This document shows positions 46,261-57,100 of a DNA stretch of 64,000 nt, piece after piece. The notes beneath the pieces were generated by a model. The model saw only the letters and a list, made by a program, of their open reading frames with translations, ran no database searches and was not told the DNA's origin. The number at the start of each line of letters is the position of its first letter. Positions within the stretch are counted from its first letter, which is position 1. Made by a program: the position numbers and the translations under genes. This DNA is from Acheta domesticus (Eukaryota > Arthropoda > Insecta > Orthoptera > Gryllidae), in contig JAHLJT010000631.1 of assembly GCA_031308135.1 (NCBI GenBank), positions 142,580,734 through 142,644,733 on the forward strand, in the 5' to 3' direction.

Positions 46261-47876
46261 TTTTGTAACGCAATCTGAATCATATTTTGGATTTGTGGTA
46301 AGAGAAGATTCATTATTTGAGTAATCACAGTACTTGTGATTGATTCGATTAGTCTATTCACATCAATGGCTTGATTTGTGGACGGCAATGTATTTCTAAA
46401 AGTATTTTGAGAATTATTTAAAGGTCTTGTCCAAGGGCCTGGTCTTTCGGGTAGGGGAGGGAATTGTTGAAGGTTGAAGACTGGAGGTTGGCTATATCTG
46501 GCTTGCCTGCTTTCATATCTTGTCCCTTGATCTACACTTTGCGAACTATTCAATGCCTTGCCCTGTACTTCGTTAGATCTAGAACCTGCTACCGGTTTAT
46601 TAAATTTCTTGTTTAATTCTGCCTGATAGAAAGAACAACCACGATAATTCGCGGTGTGATTTTGCTTGCAATTAGCGCAAGAGGGTTGAACCCCAGATTT
46701 AGGGAGAGTACATTTTGAGTAATGATGGTCATTGAGGCATTTAACGCATCGAGGATTGTTGTGACAGTTAGCTTGCGTATGCCCAAAGCGTTGGCAGTTT
46801 TTACATTGGATAGGAAGCTTAGTTTTTGTTCGTACAAAGACTCTAACAACACAGCAGTCTAGCTTATTTAGTTTTAGAATTGCTCTACCAGCAACATTGT
46901 TCTCTACATCAACTGCAACTCTCTGCAGAGGTTTTCTATTTTTACCATAAAGTCTTACCACTTTTAATACAGGGTATGTATCATTAAGTTCATTTTTAAT
47001 CTCATTAACGTCTAAGCACTCCGGTACATCTTTTATTACAACTTCAAAGGCCTTAACAGATGGGTCTTTAAAAGAGTAGAACTCTATCTCGTTATTTTCA
47101 CAAAATTTTCTAAATTTCCTAAAATCATCGATGTTATAAAATTGCACTTTGAATTTATTATTACTGTATTTGACTTCAAAATTTTCAATCTCATTTTTCA
47201 CAATATCTTCTTTAAGCAGTTTATAATTTAGAAATTCATCATCTCTTTTATTGTAATTTTGAATAATAATTGGGGGAATTTTTACTGCCTTGAGTTCACT
47301 ATCATCATTTTCCTCAACGTTATCTAAGGGACCAAATCTGTTTCCTACAGGTACATTATAAAGCGTTTGGTTTACCTCATTTTGTGAACGTTTTTGTCTT
47401 TTATCACTTAACACTTCACTAGAATCACTGTTTCTTTTTAATATATATCTACCTTTTTTAGTTGGAGCGTTGAAAGTACGTTGAATTGCGCCCTGTCCAA
47501 GCTGCTCAGGGTTCATTTTGTCGTTTTGTTGCTCCGCTTCTGTGTTTTGAAGTTCCGAGGGAGGTGGAAAAACCCCGGTGTTGCTACGATGTACTTGCTG
47601 TTGTTGGACAGTTTCCAGATTCGTTAAACCTTGCTGTTGAGCTTGCACAATATTTTGCATTATACACTGCTGTGGTAAGTTAGCACTCAATTGCGACTGG
47701 AATGGTATGTACCCAGCCTGATATTGCGGCAACAATTGACCATTTTGATATGCGAACGTAATGTTATTTTCCACTGAGCACGAGTGGGGTGACTCTTCAA
47801 AGTTTCCTTCACCGTTTGTTGCCTCCATTGCCATTTTTATATGCTGCCCCGTACCGGGGCAGCCGTTCTCACACAT
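46257..47876 (-). CDS. Jockey-clade ORF1: gag-like RNA-binding protein, 539 aa
   Basis: Nucleocapsid-like protein that packages the element RNA and targets it with ORF2. The N-terminal third is Gln/Asn-rich and probably disordered. A basic KKGRYILKRN stretch precedes an RRM/PRE_C2HC-like module (about residues 230-350, including VVIKDVPECLDVNEIKNEL). Three zinc knuckles follow at about residues 357-415: CKNCQRFGHTQANC (CX2CX4HX4C), CVKCLNDHHYSKC (CX2CX3HX4C) and CANCKQNHTANYRGC (CX2CX3HX6C), the standard order for this clade. A Pro/Gln-rich tail ends with a hydrophobic MNLLLPQIQNMIQIALQ helix. The ATG at 47876 is the first in the frame, preceded by a 223-base leader. Confidence 0.93.
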   Translation of the reverse strand: MCENGCPGTGQHIKMAMEATNGEGNFEESPHSCSVENNITFAYQNGQLLPQYQAGYIPFQSQLSANLPQQCIMQNIVQAQQQGLTNLETVQQQQVHRSNTGVFPPPSELQNTEAEQQNDKMNPEQLGQGAIQRTFNAPTKKGRYILKRNSDSSEVLSDKRQKRSQNEVNQTLYNVPVGNRFGPLDNVEENDDSELKAVKIPPIIIQNYNKRDDEFLNYKLLKEDIVKNEIENFEVKYSNNKFKVQFYNIDDFRKFRKFCENNEIEFYSFKDPSVKAFEVVIKDVPECLDVNEIKNELNDTYPVLKVVRLYGKNRKPLQRVAVDVENNVAGRAILKLNKLDCCVVRVFVRTKTKLPIQCKNCQRFGHTQANCHNNPRCVKCLNDHHYSKCTLPKSGVQPSCANCKQNHTANYRGCSFYQAELNKKFNKPVAGSRSNEVQGKALNSSQSVDQGTRYESRQARYSQPPVFNLQQFPPLPERPGPWTRPLNNSQNTFRNTLPSTNQAIDVNRLIESITSTVITQIMNLLLPQIQNMIQIALQK

Positions 47877-48067
47877 TACACTGACCTAGTGTTAATGTAT
47901 GATTATGTACACTTTTCGAAAATAATAAGAAAATAAATAAACGGAAGAATAAGTAAAACCACACCTGGTTTTACTAGTGAAACACTTCCACCAATGTTAT
48001 CAGCGTCGTAACACAATAACTCACTGGTAGTAGCAGAAAGCTTATCGCGAGGAGCGGCTCTCGCTGA

Positions 48068-48100
48068 GGTCTTACCCCGACGGGAGCCGAGCTCGAACTG
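48068..48100 (-). promoter_or_regulatory. Internal promoter of the Jockey element
   Basis: The element begins (C)AGTT, an initiator-like sequence. Taking that A as +1, AGACC occupies +28 to +32 (48072-48068), a match to the downstream promoter element consensus RGWYV. Jockey-type elements are known to use such TATA-less internal promoters, which preserve the 5' end in new copies. No TATA box precedes it. Confidence 0.55.
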
Positions 48101-48571
48101 TTTGAGCGAATCTGAAAATGCGAAATTTTGAGCTACTTTTCACAGAAAACGGTTGCGGTTTCGAAAAAACTTTATTTGACATTATTTAAAGCACATGTAC
48201 TCGTAAATACAGTAATGTGAAAAAGTCGCCGCTAGTGTAAATATTATCGACGCGAGAAACATGTGAGAAAATTTACATTTTTGTAATTTTTTACAAAACC
48301 AACCTATAGAGCAATATGGCTTTTATGTCATCAGATAGAGTACGTCTACCACTATCCCTACCAAAAGTTTAAAGAAAACATTTGGAGCCGTTTTTGAGAA
48401 AATCTTGTTTTTGTAATTTTTTAAAATTGCACATATTGCACGCAATATTGCGCAAAAGATACTAAACTTTTCGAAAAAAAGTACATGACCTCAATGAAAA
48501 ATAAAGTAGGTAGAACAAATTTCATTTGAAGAAAAAAATCCCTATCTTCAATTCTGTAGTTGTAGACGCAC

Positions 48572-50635
48572 AAAACTGGTGGTGCTACTAAATGGCACAG
48601 ACTTCCGATATTAGTTTTCTATTTCTTTTGGTCTCGGCTAGCTACTCGGACATCCCACATACTCTTGCCAGCTGCCATCTATCGCCGTATAAAATACGTT
48701 TTTAAAATTTTCTTACTTTTTCGGCTACTTACACTAGTTACACCTCGGTTTCTTACACTACGAAAATATGATTTTAAGAATATTAAGGAATAGTATAACC
48801 TCGTCATCAATGGCAATTTTCTTGGAAAAATTTGGAGACGTTTTTGAAAAGAATATCGTTTAAACGATACTGTAAATGCTAAAATTGAAGCTCGCTTTCA
48901 TAAGAATCTTTGCTTACTTCGAAAGCCTTCATTAGAAATCATTTGAACTTACATTCACAAATAGAATGGTGTTTACACATTGCTGAAGAAGTGGACATTA
49001 CGCCGTGAGAGATCTTTCAAAGAATTACATTTGTGTGATTTTTGGGAAAACAATAAATACCCCAAAAGGAACTTTCCACCATATTAAACTGTGCGATTAG
49101 CACTATACCTTCGAAACGTTTGAAGAAAAACTTTCCATCCATTCTATTTATTCACGAGAAAATGGCTTTTGAACGGTTCTGAAAATGCGGAGTTTTGAGC
49201 TGTTTTTTTTTTACCGAAAACCGACTTTTTTAAAAACGTTTTATGACATTATTTACATCACATGTACTCATAAATATAATAATGTGAACAAATCGCCGCT
49301 AATGTAAATATTAACGACGTGAGAGAAAAAATCATGTTTGCAATTTTTGAAGAAACAAAATCATAGAGCAATGTGAAGTTTATGTCTCCTTGCAGAGTGT
49401 TTTCGAAAAACTTTATTAGATGTCACTTAAAGCACACTAACTCACAAATACAATAGTGTATACAAATTGCTGGATGTGTGCATATTAACGGTTTGCGAGA
49501 CTTTACAAAAAAATTAGATATGTGTAATTTTTTGAAAAACAAAGAAATACTTCATTATGAACTTTAAGTCGTATTAAAGAACGAAATTAACACAATCCGT
49601 TCGAAAAGTTTGAAGAAAAATTTGATACCATTCACAAGAAAATGGCGTTGGAGCGTTTCTGAAAATGCGGAATTGTGAACTAGTTTTCGCAGAAAACGGT
49701 TGCGTTTTCGGGAAACTTTATATGACGTTATTTATAGAACATATATTCATAAATATAATAATGTGAGCAAATCGAGGCTAAAGTAAATACGAACGTAGAG
49801 AGAGAAGTGATTTTTTTGTAATTTTTGAAACAGCAAAATAATAAAGCAAACTACTGTGTATTTGATCTTACAGAGTCCATTGAGCATTATCCCTACCTAA
49901 TGTTTAAGGAAAAATTTTGGACCGGTTTTTGCGAAAATCTTGTTTTATTTATTTTAATTTCACGAATTGCACGCTGAATGGCGTGAAAATTACTACAATT
50001 TAAAAAAATGACTTAAATGAAAGAAATCACTATGGAGAACAAGTTTCACTAGGAGGTAAAATCTCTATCTTTAATTTTGTAGTTGTAGGAAGAGGTCGTA
50101 GAAAATTCAAACTTTTGCAATTTTCGAAAATTCCGTTTTCAACCTACGCCTTTCACTTAAATGACATTCAGACTATCCAACTACAAAATTTAGTAAAAAT
50201 TGTTGGCGGAACTTTTCTGAAAAGTTTGTAAATGTCCCAGAGGTTTCATGTAAAATACCTTTCAAAAATAAAATATCGGTTTCAAATTGAAGGGGCCACA
50301 AAATAAGTCAAATCGATCGGAGAATAACAATTTTGGAGAAACTCAGCTGAACGGGTTAGTCGCTAGCGTCGTTCACACACAAACGGACAAACGTTTTGCT
50401 TTCAATTGGTTTTTGGGTATCAAGGACTCACAAAATAGGGATTCTCGCTCTACCACGTGTTAGGGGATTTTTTTTTGTCTTAATTAGGAACTGGATTTAT
50501 CCACTTTTTCGTTGTTAGGGCCCGGCAATGAATTTTTTCTGCCAAAAATCCCCCGTTTTCTCGCATAACTTTCCGTATACTACGTATATACTCCGTATAT
50601 AAGTACGTATACGGCAAAGTAAAAAAAAGGTTATT
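48572..50635 (+). repeat. Family B repeat, copy 9, longest complete copy (~2.06 kb)
   Basis: It starts AAAACTGGTGGTGCTACTAA and ends in the hairpin CTTTCCGTATACTACG...GTACGTATACGGCAAAG near 50570-50613. The interior holds a partly tandem unit of about 480 bp, seen at the landmarks GAAAATGGCTTTTGAACGG (49159) and GAAAATGGCGTTGGAGCG (49638), each followed by CTGAAAATGCGGA. Then come TGTAGTTGTAGGAAGA, AATTGAAGGGGCC, CACACAAACGGACAAACG and TATCAAGGACTCACAAAA blocks. Short open frames are incidental. It is best used as the reference copy of the family. Confidence 0.75.
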
Positions 50636-50639
50636 AGCC

Positions 50640-51550
50640 CGGATTGGTTCAACAATGATAACTTTATTTTACATATCAGGAAAATACGTGTGCATTTGTG
50701 AGATTCAGAACTCTTGTACTGAAACGAGGTGGTAGTCATTATTTTCGTGTCATCTCTGACATGCCGTACGAGCTGTAGGACGTGTATTATGCTCGTTGCA
50801 CACGAGTGCAAAGGGTTAAATGCGCTTCCCTACCACACATGCCGGGTGACCTGTCGGAAGCTTAGAGCTTGCTCCGGCCGGGGCGGAGCAAGTAGAAGAT
50901 GCCTTGTTTGAGAAATCTTGGATCTCACCGCTTGGCGACGGAAGATCACAGCCACATTTCGCGATAAAGCATGCCTTTATGCACTAATGATCTTAGCAGT
51001 TGACGCGCTCGTAATCACCAATCAGCGAATCAGCGCCGAGAGCGTAGTGCATTTTTTCTCCGGGAGATGGCGGAGTTCCTTCTCCGCTGAACTTGAATTC
51101 CGGCGCCGCCGTGAGGCTCGCCGCCGTCGGCTAGCGGTGTTTCCTCCTCTAGAGATCTCCCCAGCCGAGAACTGCCACAATCAATGGTGGATCACAATAA
51201 GTATTAACAACACACGACCGATGACGCAATCAACAGTCTTGATTGGATGTAAAACTTGGCTATCGCCTCGGTTTAATAATGCAACCGCTCTGATATTTGG
51301 CGTTTATCTACCTAATGATGTTAATAAGTAATTTCTAACTCCCCCGCAGCAGGTGGAAATCAGTTCTTTGGAAACCCCCTGGACATACGTTTGGCTGAAA
51401 CGGGCGGGGGGGGGGCGACTGGCCTTTGGTGGGCATTGGCCCCGGCGCTAGGATTTCCCCTGGCCGACGGCTGACCGGCAGCCCTGGCGCCGGCCTTCGG
51501 AGCAGATCTCTCCGCCGCCGCGGCGGGGCGGGTGCCGTCCGCGCAGTTTC
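50640..51550. other. CG-rich upstream region of cuticle gene 2
   Basis: Composition shifts from AT-rich to CpG-rich from about 50860 onward. A 137-codon open frame (50918-51331) and several antisense ones have no family resemblance and follow from composition. Possible regulatory sites cannot be specified, though a CCAATCAGCGAATCAG stretch lies at about 51018. Confidence 0.4.
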
Positions 51551-51558
51551 TATATATA
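51551..51558 (+). promoter_or_regulatory. TATA box of cuticle gene 2
   Basis: TATATATA in a GC-rich setting, about 30 bases upstream of a likely start near 51581 and 103 bases before the ATG at 51654. Spacing and context parallel cuticle gene 1 (TATAAAG 75 bases before the ATG). Confidence 0.65.
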
Positions 51559-51653
51559 GAAGTGCACTTTTCGCGCGTAGACTGCGGCTGTCGCCGCCGC
51601 CGCCGCCCAGACGAGACCACTAAACCACTACACTCAACCTTCCTGGTCGGAGG

Positions 51654-54106
51654 ATGGGAGAATCATTTTTGTTCTGCTGGATGGTAAGTTGATACTTCAA
51701 CGTGCGATTCGTGCGTTGTACTCTTTGTTTTGTTTTGTTTTTGTAGTGAGTGCCCAATATTAAGAAATAGTTGATTTACCTTTCAACCAATCCCAGCTGT
51801 TTATCGGCAAACATTTATCTATTTTCCTCGTCAGTGTAATTCACGTTACGTCTAACTATTCTTCTCTCATTAGTAAAATGTAGTTACGTTGCATTCTTTT
51901 GTGAAATAAAACCATAAAAGTATTGAAGATATGAATCCTTTTGGTGAAAATTCCACTCGCAGAAATGTAATTAAGCAACGAAACTCCCAAAATAGTGACA
52001 AAAAAGAACATTGATAGTTTCTGGAAAGCGTTGCAGCACTTCTGCAGTGAAAGAAATTATTAATTATTATAGTGAACGTCAAATAAAGAATGCCAAGGGT
52101 TTTGAATGACGGGGATAATAGTAGTTGGGGCATTGTGGTTTCCAAAAATGTGGATTTAATTAATGTTATTATTATGTTTCTTAAATTACTGTGTGCCATT
52201 TTGTGTTCTTATTGTTAAATAGATATTTTAGAATATAATTAATTTCCTTAATACACAAATTTGCATGAAATTATTCCACGAGACAATGACATTAAGACGT
52301 TTTATAATGAACTGGAATATTAAAAATTATTTATTTTTATTTTTTTCAAATATTTTTATTTTTCATTCTATTTGCTTATTTAGTAGTTCTGTTTGAGTTT
52401 ATTAACTTATCGATAAGCGAAATAGTCATTCTAAATACCAGTTGTGCGTTGAAAATTCTCGATAAATTCACTTGCTTCGTATTTCTATTACTATTAATAT
52501 TAATTTTACTTGTTTAATATTTATACTAATTTTATTACCTCCATTCAGAAGGACACGTGGGGATAAAAAAAATTCTACCCAACCCGGGAGTGGTAACGCG
52601 GGGGTCTGTGGGATCCCCACACTCCTTTCTTCCCGTTTGTTGTATTTCCCATGTTGGCTACCCTGCCCATTGCTTTAGTACCTTTCTCTTTTTGTATCAT
52701 GATATTTAGTGTGCTCTCAGTTTGCCACTTTAGTGAGTTTTATGCGTGTAGCAAGCTATTTTTTTGTTTGGGGTGCCCAGAGACCCCGCGTTACCTTCTA
52801 CGTTATCAAAGGTGTCTTCAGACTTGTACATTCTATTAGTTTGGAAACGTATTGCATGCTGTATTTTTACGTTAGGATTCCCCTGCAAAATTAATACTGA
52901 AGTACTACGAACATTTTAGGTCACTTTATATGTTAAGAAAGGAGTGGAAGAATACGCCAACTTTTGCTGAAAGCGGGAACAGAATATCGTTATTCACCGC
53001 CCTGGGAAAAGCAGTCTGCACGCAATTCCAAAACACCAGGATAATGTTTTCCTTGTTTATTGATTTGGATATGATTGAGAGAATGACAGAATCCACCAAC
53101 ATCAAAAATGAAATGGATTTAGAGAGGAATAAAAATGATCGCAGCACCAATAAGACAGACAAAGGGGAAATAAAGGCAGTAATTGTGCTACGTATTTTGG
53201 CTGAGTCTGTGAAATCAGGGCACCCAAATCTTGCTGAATTGTGGAAAGTTGATAATATGGGTATTGATATTTTCCATTGTACTTTGAATTTGAAAAGATT
53301 TCAATTTCTGCTACAAAACATGGGCTTGGATGTGACAACACGCCCAGACCGGTAGAAAAATTTACTCCAAATATTAGATGCTTTCCTGATAAATTCTCAG
53401 AGTTGTTTAGCAACTAAATTCTTAGTAAATTGTTGAATTACACGCACAAAATTGTTAATAATAGAAGAAAAATATTATATTAATTTATTTTTAATAATTT
53501 AGTACATATCATGAAAAGAATGTGAGGGTCTGGAGACACCCCACGTTACCACTTTTGTTTCAAAAAGTCACGTTTCCACTACCGGGTTAAGTGAAATGTG
53601 AAATTAGATTCTGTAAACCTCAATATTTATCTAATTTTCATTCAATAGTTTCAATAATTATTTCTCACATGTAGTCGACAATTATTACTTAATTATTACG
53701 CAATTATCCTGTAATTATTACGCAACTTATGAAAACACTGGCGTGTTTCGATGCAATGACGTGTTTCGATAGGGCGTGTTGTTTTTATTTTAATTTTGCT
53801 GATTATTTATGATAATGCTATTTAAGAGCACTGGCAGCAATAATAGCATGGCCACTGGCTTCTTTTGATGAATTTCAGAACACTGATTACTCTCAGGGCG
53901 AAAGATATTAAGTTCTTGTAAACAACAAAATATTTAAAATGTTTATAGATATATTATTGTATGCACAGTATTAGTTAGACAATGATGATACTAATAGGCA
54001 GAGAGACAGAGAGCTTCTGTTCATTAATATAATAATGCTTTCCTTCAATATTTAAAGAAAAATCTCGTAATTCAATTTCATTTTCAGATGAATAATTTTA
54101 TTATAG

Positions 54107-54142
<36 letters not shown>

Positions 54143-57100
54143 GATTTTCTTTATTATTATTATTAAATCATACTAAAAATATTTTATTGTGATTTATTAA
54201 GCTAAAAGACGTGCAAATAGCTGCTACTTACGAAAGCAGTGTTTTTTACGAATATAAAGACACTAACTACATTACAACAAACACTAACACACTAACCACA
54301 TTGCATCACATGCAACAGCGTAGTAAAAGTTACTCTCTTACTTACGAGTGATGTACTTCAAATGTAGTATGTTAAAGGTTGAACTTAAAAGCGACGATTC
54401 TGTGAATATTATTTGTTGATGAAACCTACTGTAAAATATATACAGTGATCACACAAAATATATACAGTGATCACACAAAAAACCTTATTAAGAACAAAAA
54501 TGTATATTAAATAGATATGATCTACACATTAAAGGAATTAAACACAAAATAAGTATAGGTATTATTTTGCTTTCATATATAACTACTGCCTTGAAACTGC
54601 ACGAGAAATCATCGTGCAAACTAATGTCTATATTTATCTCCCCCTATTATCTATACGGTAGTGTAGCACACGCAAACTCCTGATCGCCAACGTGAACTCG
54701 AGCGCGGCGTATAAACACTGCTAACGAGGTTAGATGGAAAGGGAATAAACGAGGCACGCGCACAGCGTCTGCGCTGCAGTTCAGGGCTGCAATTCGCCAG
54801 TCGCGGGTTTCAGAGACGCAGCGATACGCAATCTAAATGTGCAACGGGACCCTACCAACGCCAGGTCTCAGCGTTCGACGTGATAGGGAAAGGGATAATG
54901 GCAAGCGTCGAAAGGTATGTTTCGCTGTCCTTTCGGAAATTCCGACGTTCACTTGGGAAAGAAAACAGCGATCGTTACCATGAAAGGCGCTTAGGTGATT
55001 CTTTCCAAGGCTGTAGGTATATCTCACGAGAATGGCTCACATCTCCAAGCAGAAACATTTTGGCTCGAGTTGTTTCGTATATAAAATCATCTCAAGAATT
55101 GATACATATTCAAATCAAATAATGACTAACAGAGGTTATTGATTAATTATTGCTTCAAAACAATGGTTTGCCAAATTGAATTTAAAAACGGTACTTTATT
55201 TCAAACGTTTTATACAACTATCGACAAACGCGATTCTTCTTTAAAACGGGAATTGCATTCAATTAAAAACATCTAAAGACATTACGAAGTGGTGCATATT
55301 TCAGTATCACGCATTCTTGATTGTAAGACAATTGTGTTAGTTCAATTTTTGATCGATTTTTCACCGATCAATTAGACTATTGAAAGTTACGGACGTTGAA
55401 GATTCAGAGAAAATTCTATTTCATTAGACTCGACATAATTCTGATCTTGTCGAAAACAATCATCGATTTCGTACTTATTACAAATAAATTAATAAATAAT
55501 TAATTCAAGGGTAAATATAGTTGATACAAACGACAGAGGTTCTGTTTAGTTAACTATTGTTTTGGAGAGTTGCGTTTTTGTAGCAGTCGTGATAATGCAT
55601 ATTCTTCTTTTATGTTCTATCGCACAAGTAACTTGATGGCATATTGACCTGACGTCTGAGAACGTTGATTACAATAAAGTCTTCTAAATTGTACACTCAC
55701 AATTCATTACAAAAACATTTTCACAATTTATAAAAACGTATAATGGCATGACCATTGATGAGGAAATGAGAAACCTAGAGGTATTCCCATTGTGTACATC
55801 CTGAAAACTATTTTCTGCGTTTGTTTGGAGGTTAATTTTCGCCCATCCATTCCTTTGAATCTTTTACCAGAAGCAATATTAATAATGTCTTGTAACAGAT
55901 ATTTCCACTGTAGCTATCTCTCCAGAACTCTTTCTACAGTTTATTTCATCCATTGCGGTCCGATTTTGTTTTACGCCCAGTACTACATGCGTATCACTAA
56001 CCGAGCTCTATATGTCACAAAGGATTTCAGGGCTGGAGATGTGCAACAACGGCGGTAGCCGTGAGCGCAGATCAGTCGGCAAGGATAATGGGAAATCGGG
56101 AACGAGGCCTTGCGAGAGAGTGGAGGAGAGAGTGGGCCCTGAGCAGGTGGTATACGACAGGAGCCATGCGCTCTCGTTGGTTGACAAAGTCTACATCGGC
56201 ACTTGCACGTTCTTAAAGAAGAAACAAAAAAAGTAATTATATGCTCTGTCCATATGCTTACGGACCTTTTTTCCAATAATTCTTTATTAATATTAATGTG
56301 CAATATTTTCATTCTAGTGTTTGCTTCAGTTTACATAATTTACGCATTTAATTAGTTCCTTGAGTACTCATAAATCTCCATTGAAAGTGATTTAGTAATT
56401 TGCACTTTATGCAATATATATTTCTTGAGAATTTATTCATTAAATAAAGTAATAAATAATAAACTGAAACACAGAAGAGGGGAAAAGTAAGTTAATTTCT
56501 TTGTACCCTTAAGAAAAAATTGTTTGCAATTGCAGACTTTTTGTCAGAAAATTCAAGGACACTTGATCTTGACAACGGTATTGCGACCCGCTCATATTCC
56601 TCACTTGCTCCTAAATTAATAATTTATTTAAAAATTTAACTATTTATTTTTCGCCTGCCTCGACTTACTCAGAATATTTTACTATTATTTAATTTTTTCT
56701 TCATCCCATTTAGTTTCGGAATGGAATTGCTCACGGGTTTTGTGGAAGATTTATATTACGTGACTCGGCAGAGTTGCTTCCAAGCTGTAAAAAATTACGT
56801 AGGGATTTTTTATTATTTTTTGAAATTTTGAATTACTTGAATAAGAAACATGTGCATTTTTCAAAAACATAATTTTCTTGTAGTTATATTAACTTCCAAT
56901 TTCGTAGCTTCGTTGTCGCTACAACTAAATAAAACAACCATAACAATACAATAACAAAAAACATACGTTTGTCACAATATTTATAGATACATTCACGGGA
57001 CACATCTATCGTTTCTCATGGCCATGTTTTCCTTTGGCTTTTCTCTTATAAATGATCCTTAAATCTAAATATGACACGACTTGGTCTTCCAACAAAAAAA

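Larger units (their letters stand above)
43260..48099 (-). mobile_element. Full-length Jockey-clade non-LTR retrotransposon
   Basis: About 4.84 kb on the minus strand, with ORF1 and ORF2 both open, a 5' UTR of about 223 bp and a 3' UTR of about 280 bp ending in an A-rich AATAATAAA. The target-site duplication is TTTGAGCGAATCT, perfect over 13 bp (43247-43259 and 48101-48113). A 14th matching base (G) is shared with the element's first base. The 5' end reads CAGTTCGAGCTCGGCTCCCG, so it is not 5'-truncated, which is rare for LINE-type copies. The absence of disabling mutations and the perfect TSD indicate a recent insertion of a possibly active element. A related decayed copy lies at 8559-10284. 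Confidence 0.95.
42671..48566 (+). repeat. Family B repeat, copy 8, split by the Jockey element
   Basis: The left part 42671-43259 begins AAACTAGTGGTGCTGCAGAA and runs through CTTTCCCGTATTAG and GTTTGAAGAAAAAA to ATGGCGTTTGAGCGAATCT. The right part from 48101 to about 48566 resumes with TTTGAGCGAATCTGAAAATG and continues through GGAGCCGTTTTTGAGAAAAT. The Jockey element sits exactly between. Copy 9 starts at 48572, so this copy lacks its own hairpin end. Confidence 0.8.

Noticed and set aside
50918..51331. 137-codon open frame upstream of cuticle gene 2
   Set aside because: No recognisable domain, low-complexity Arg-rich stretch, located in a CpG-rich promoter block with open frames in several phases.
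54660..54850. Promoter-like GC-rich block with TATAAA in the long intron
   Set aside because: No coding exon with a donor site could be linked to it; the TATA match alone is weak.
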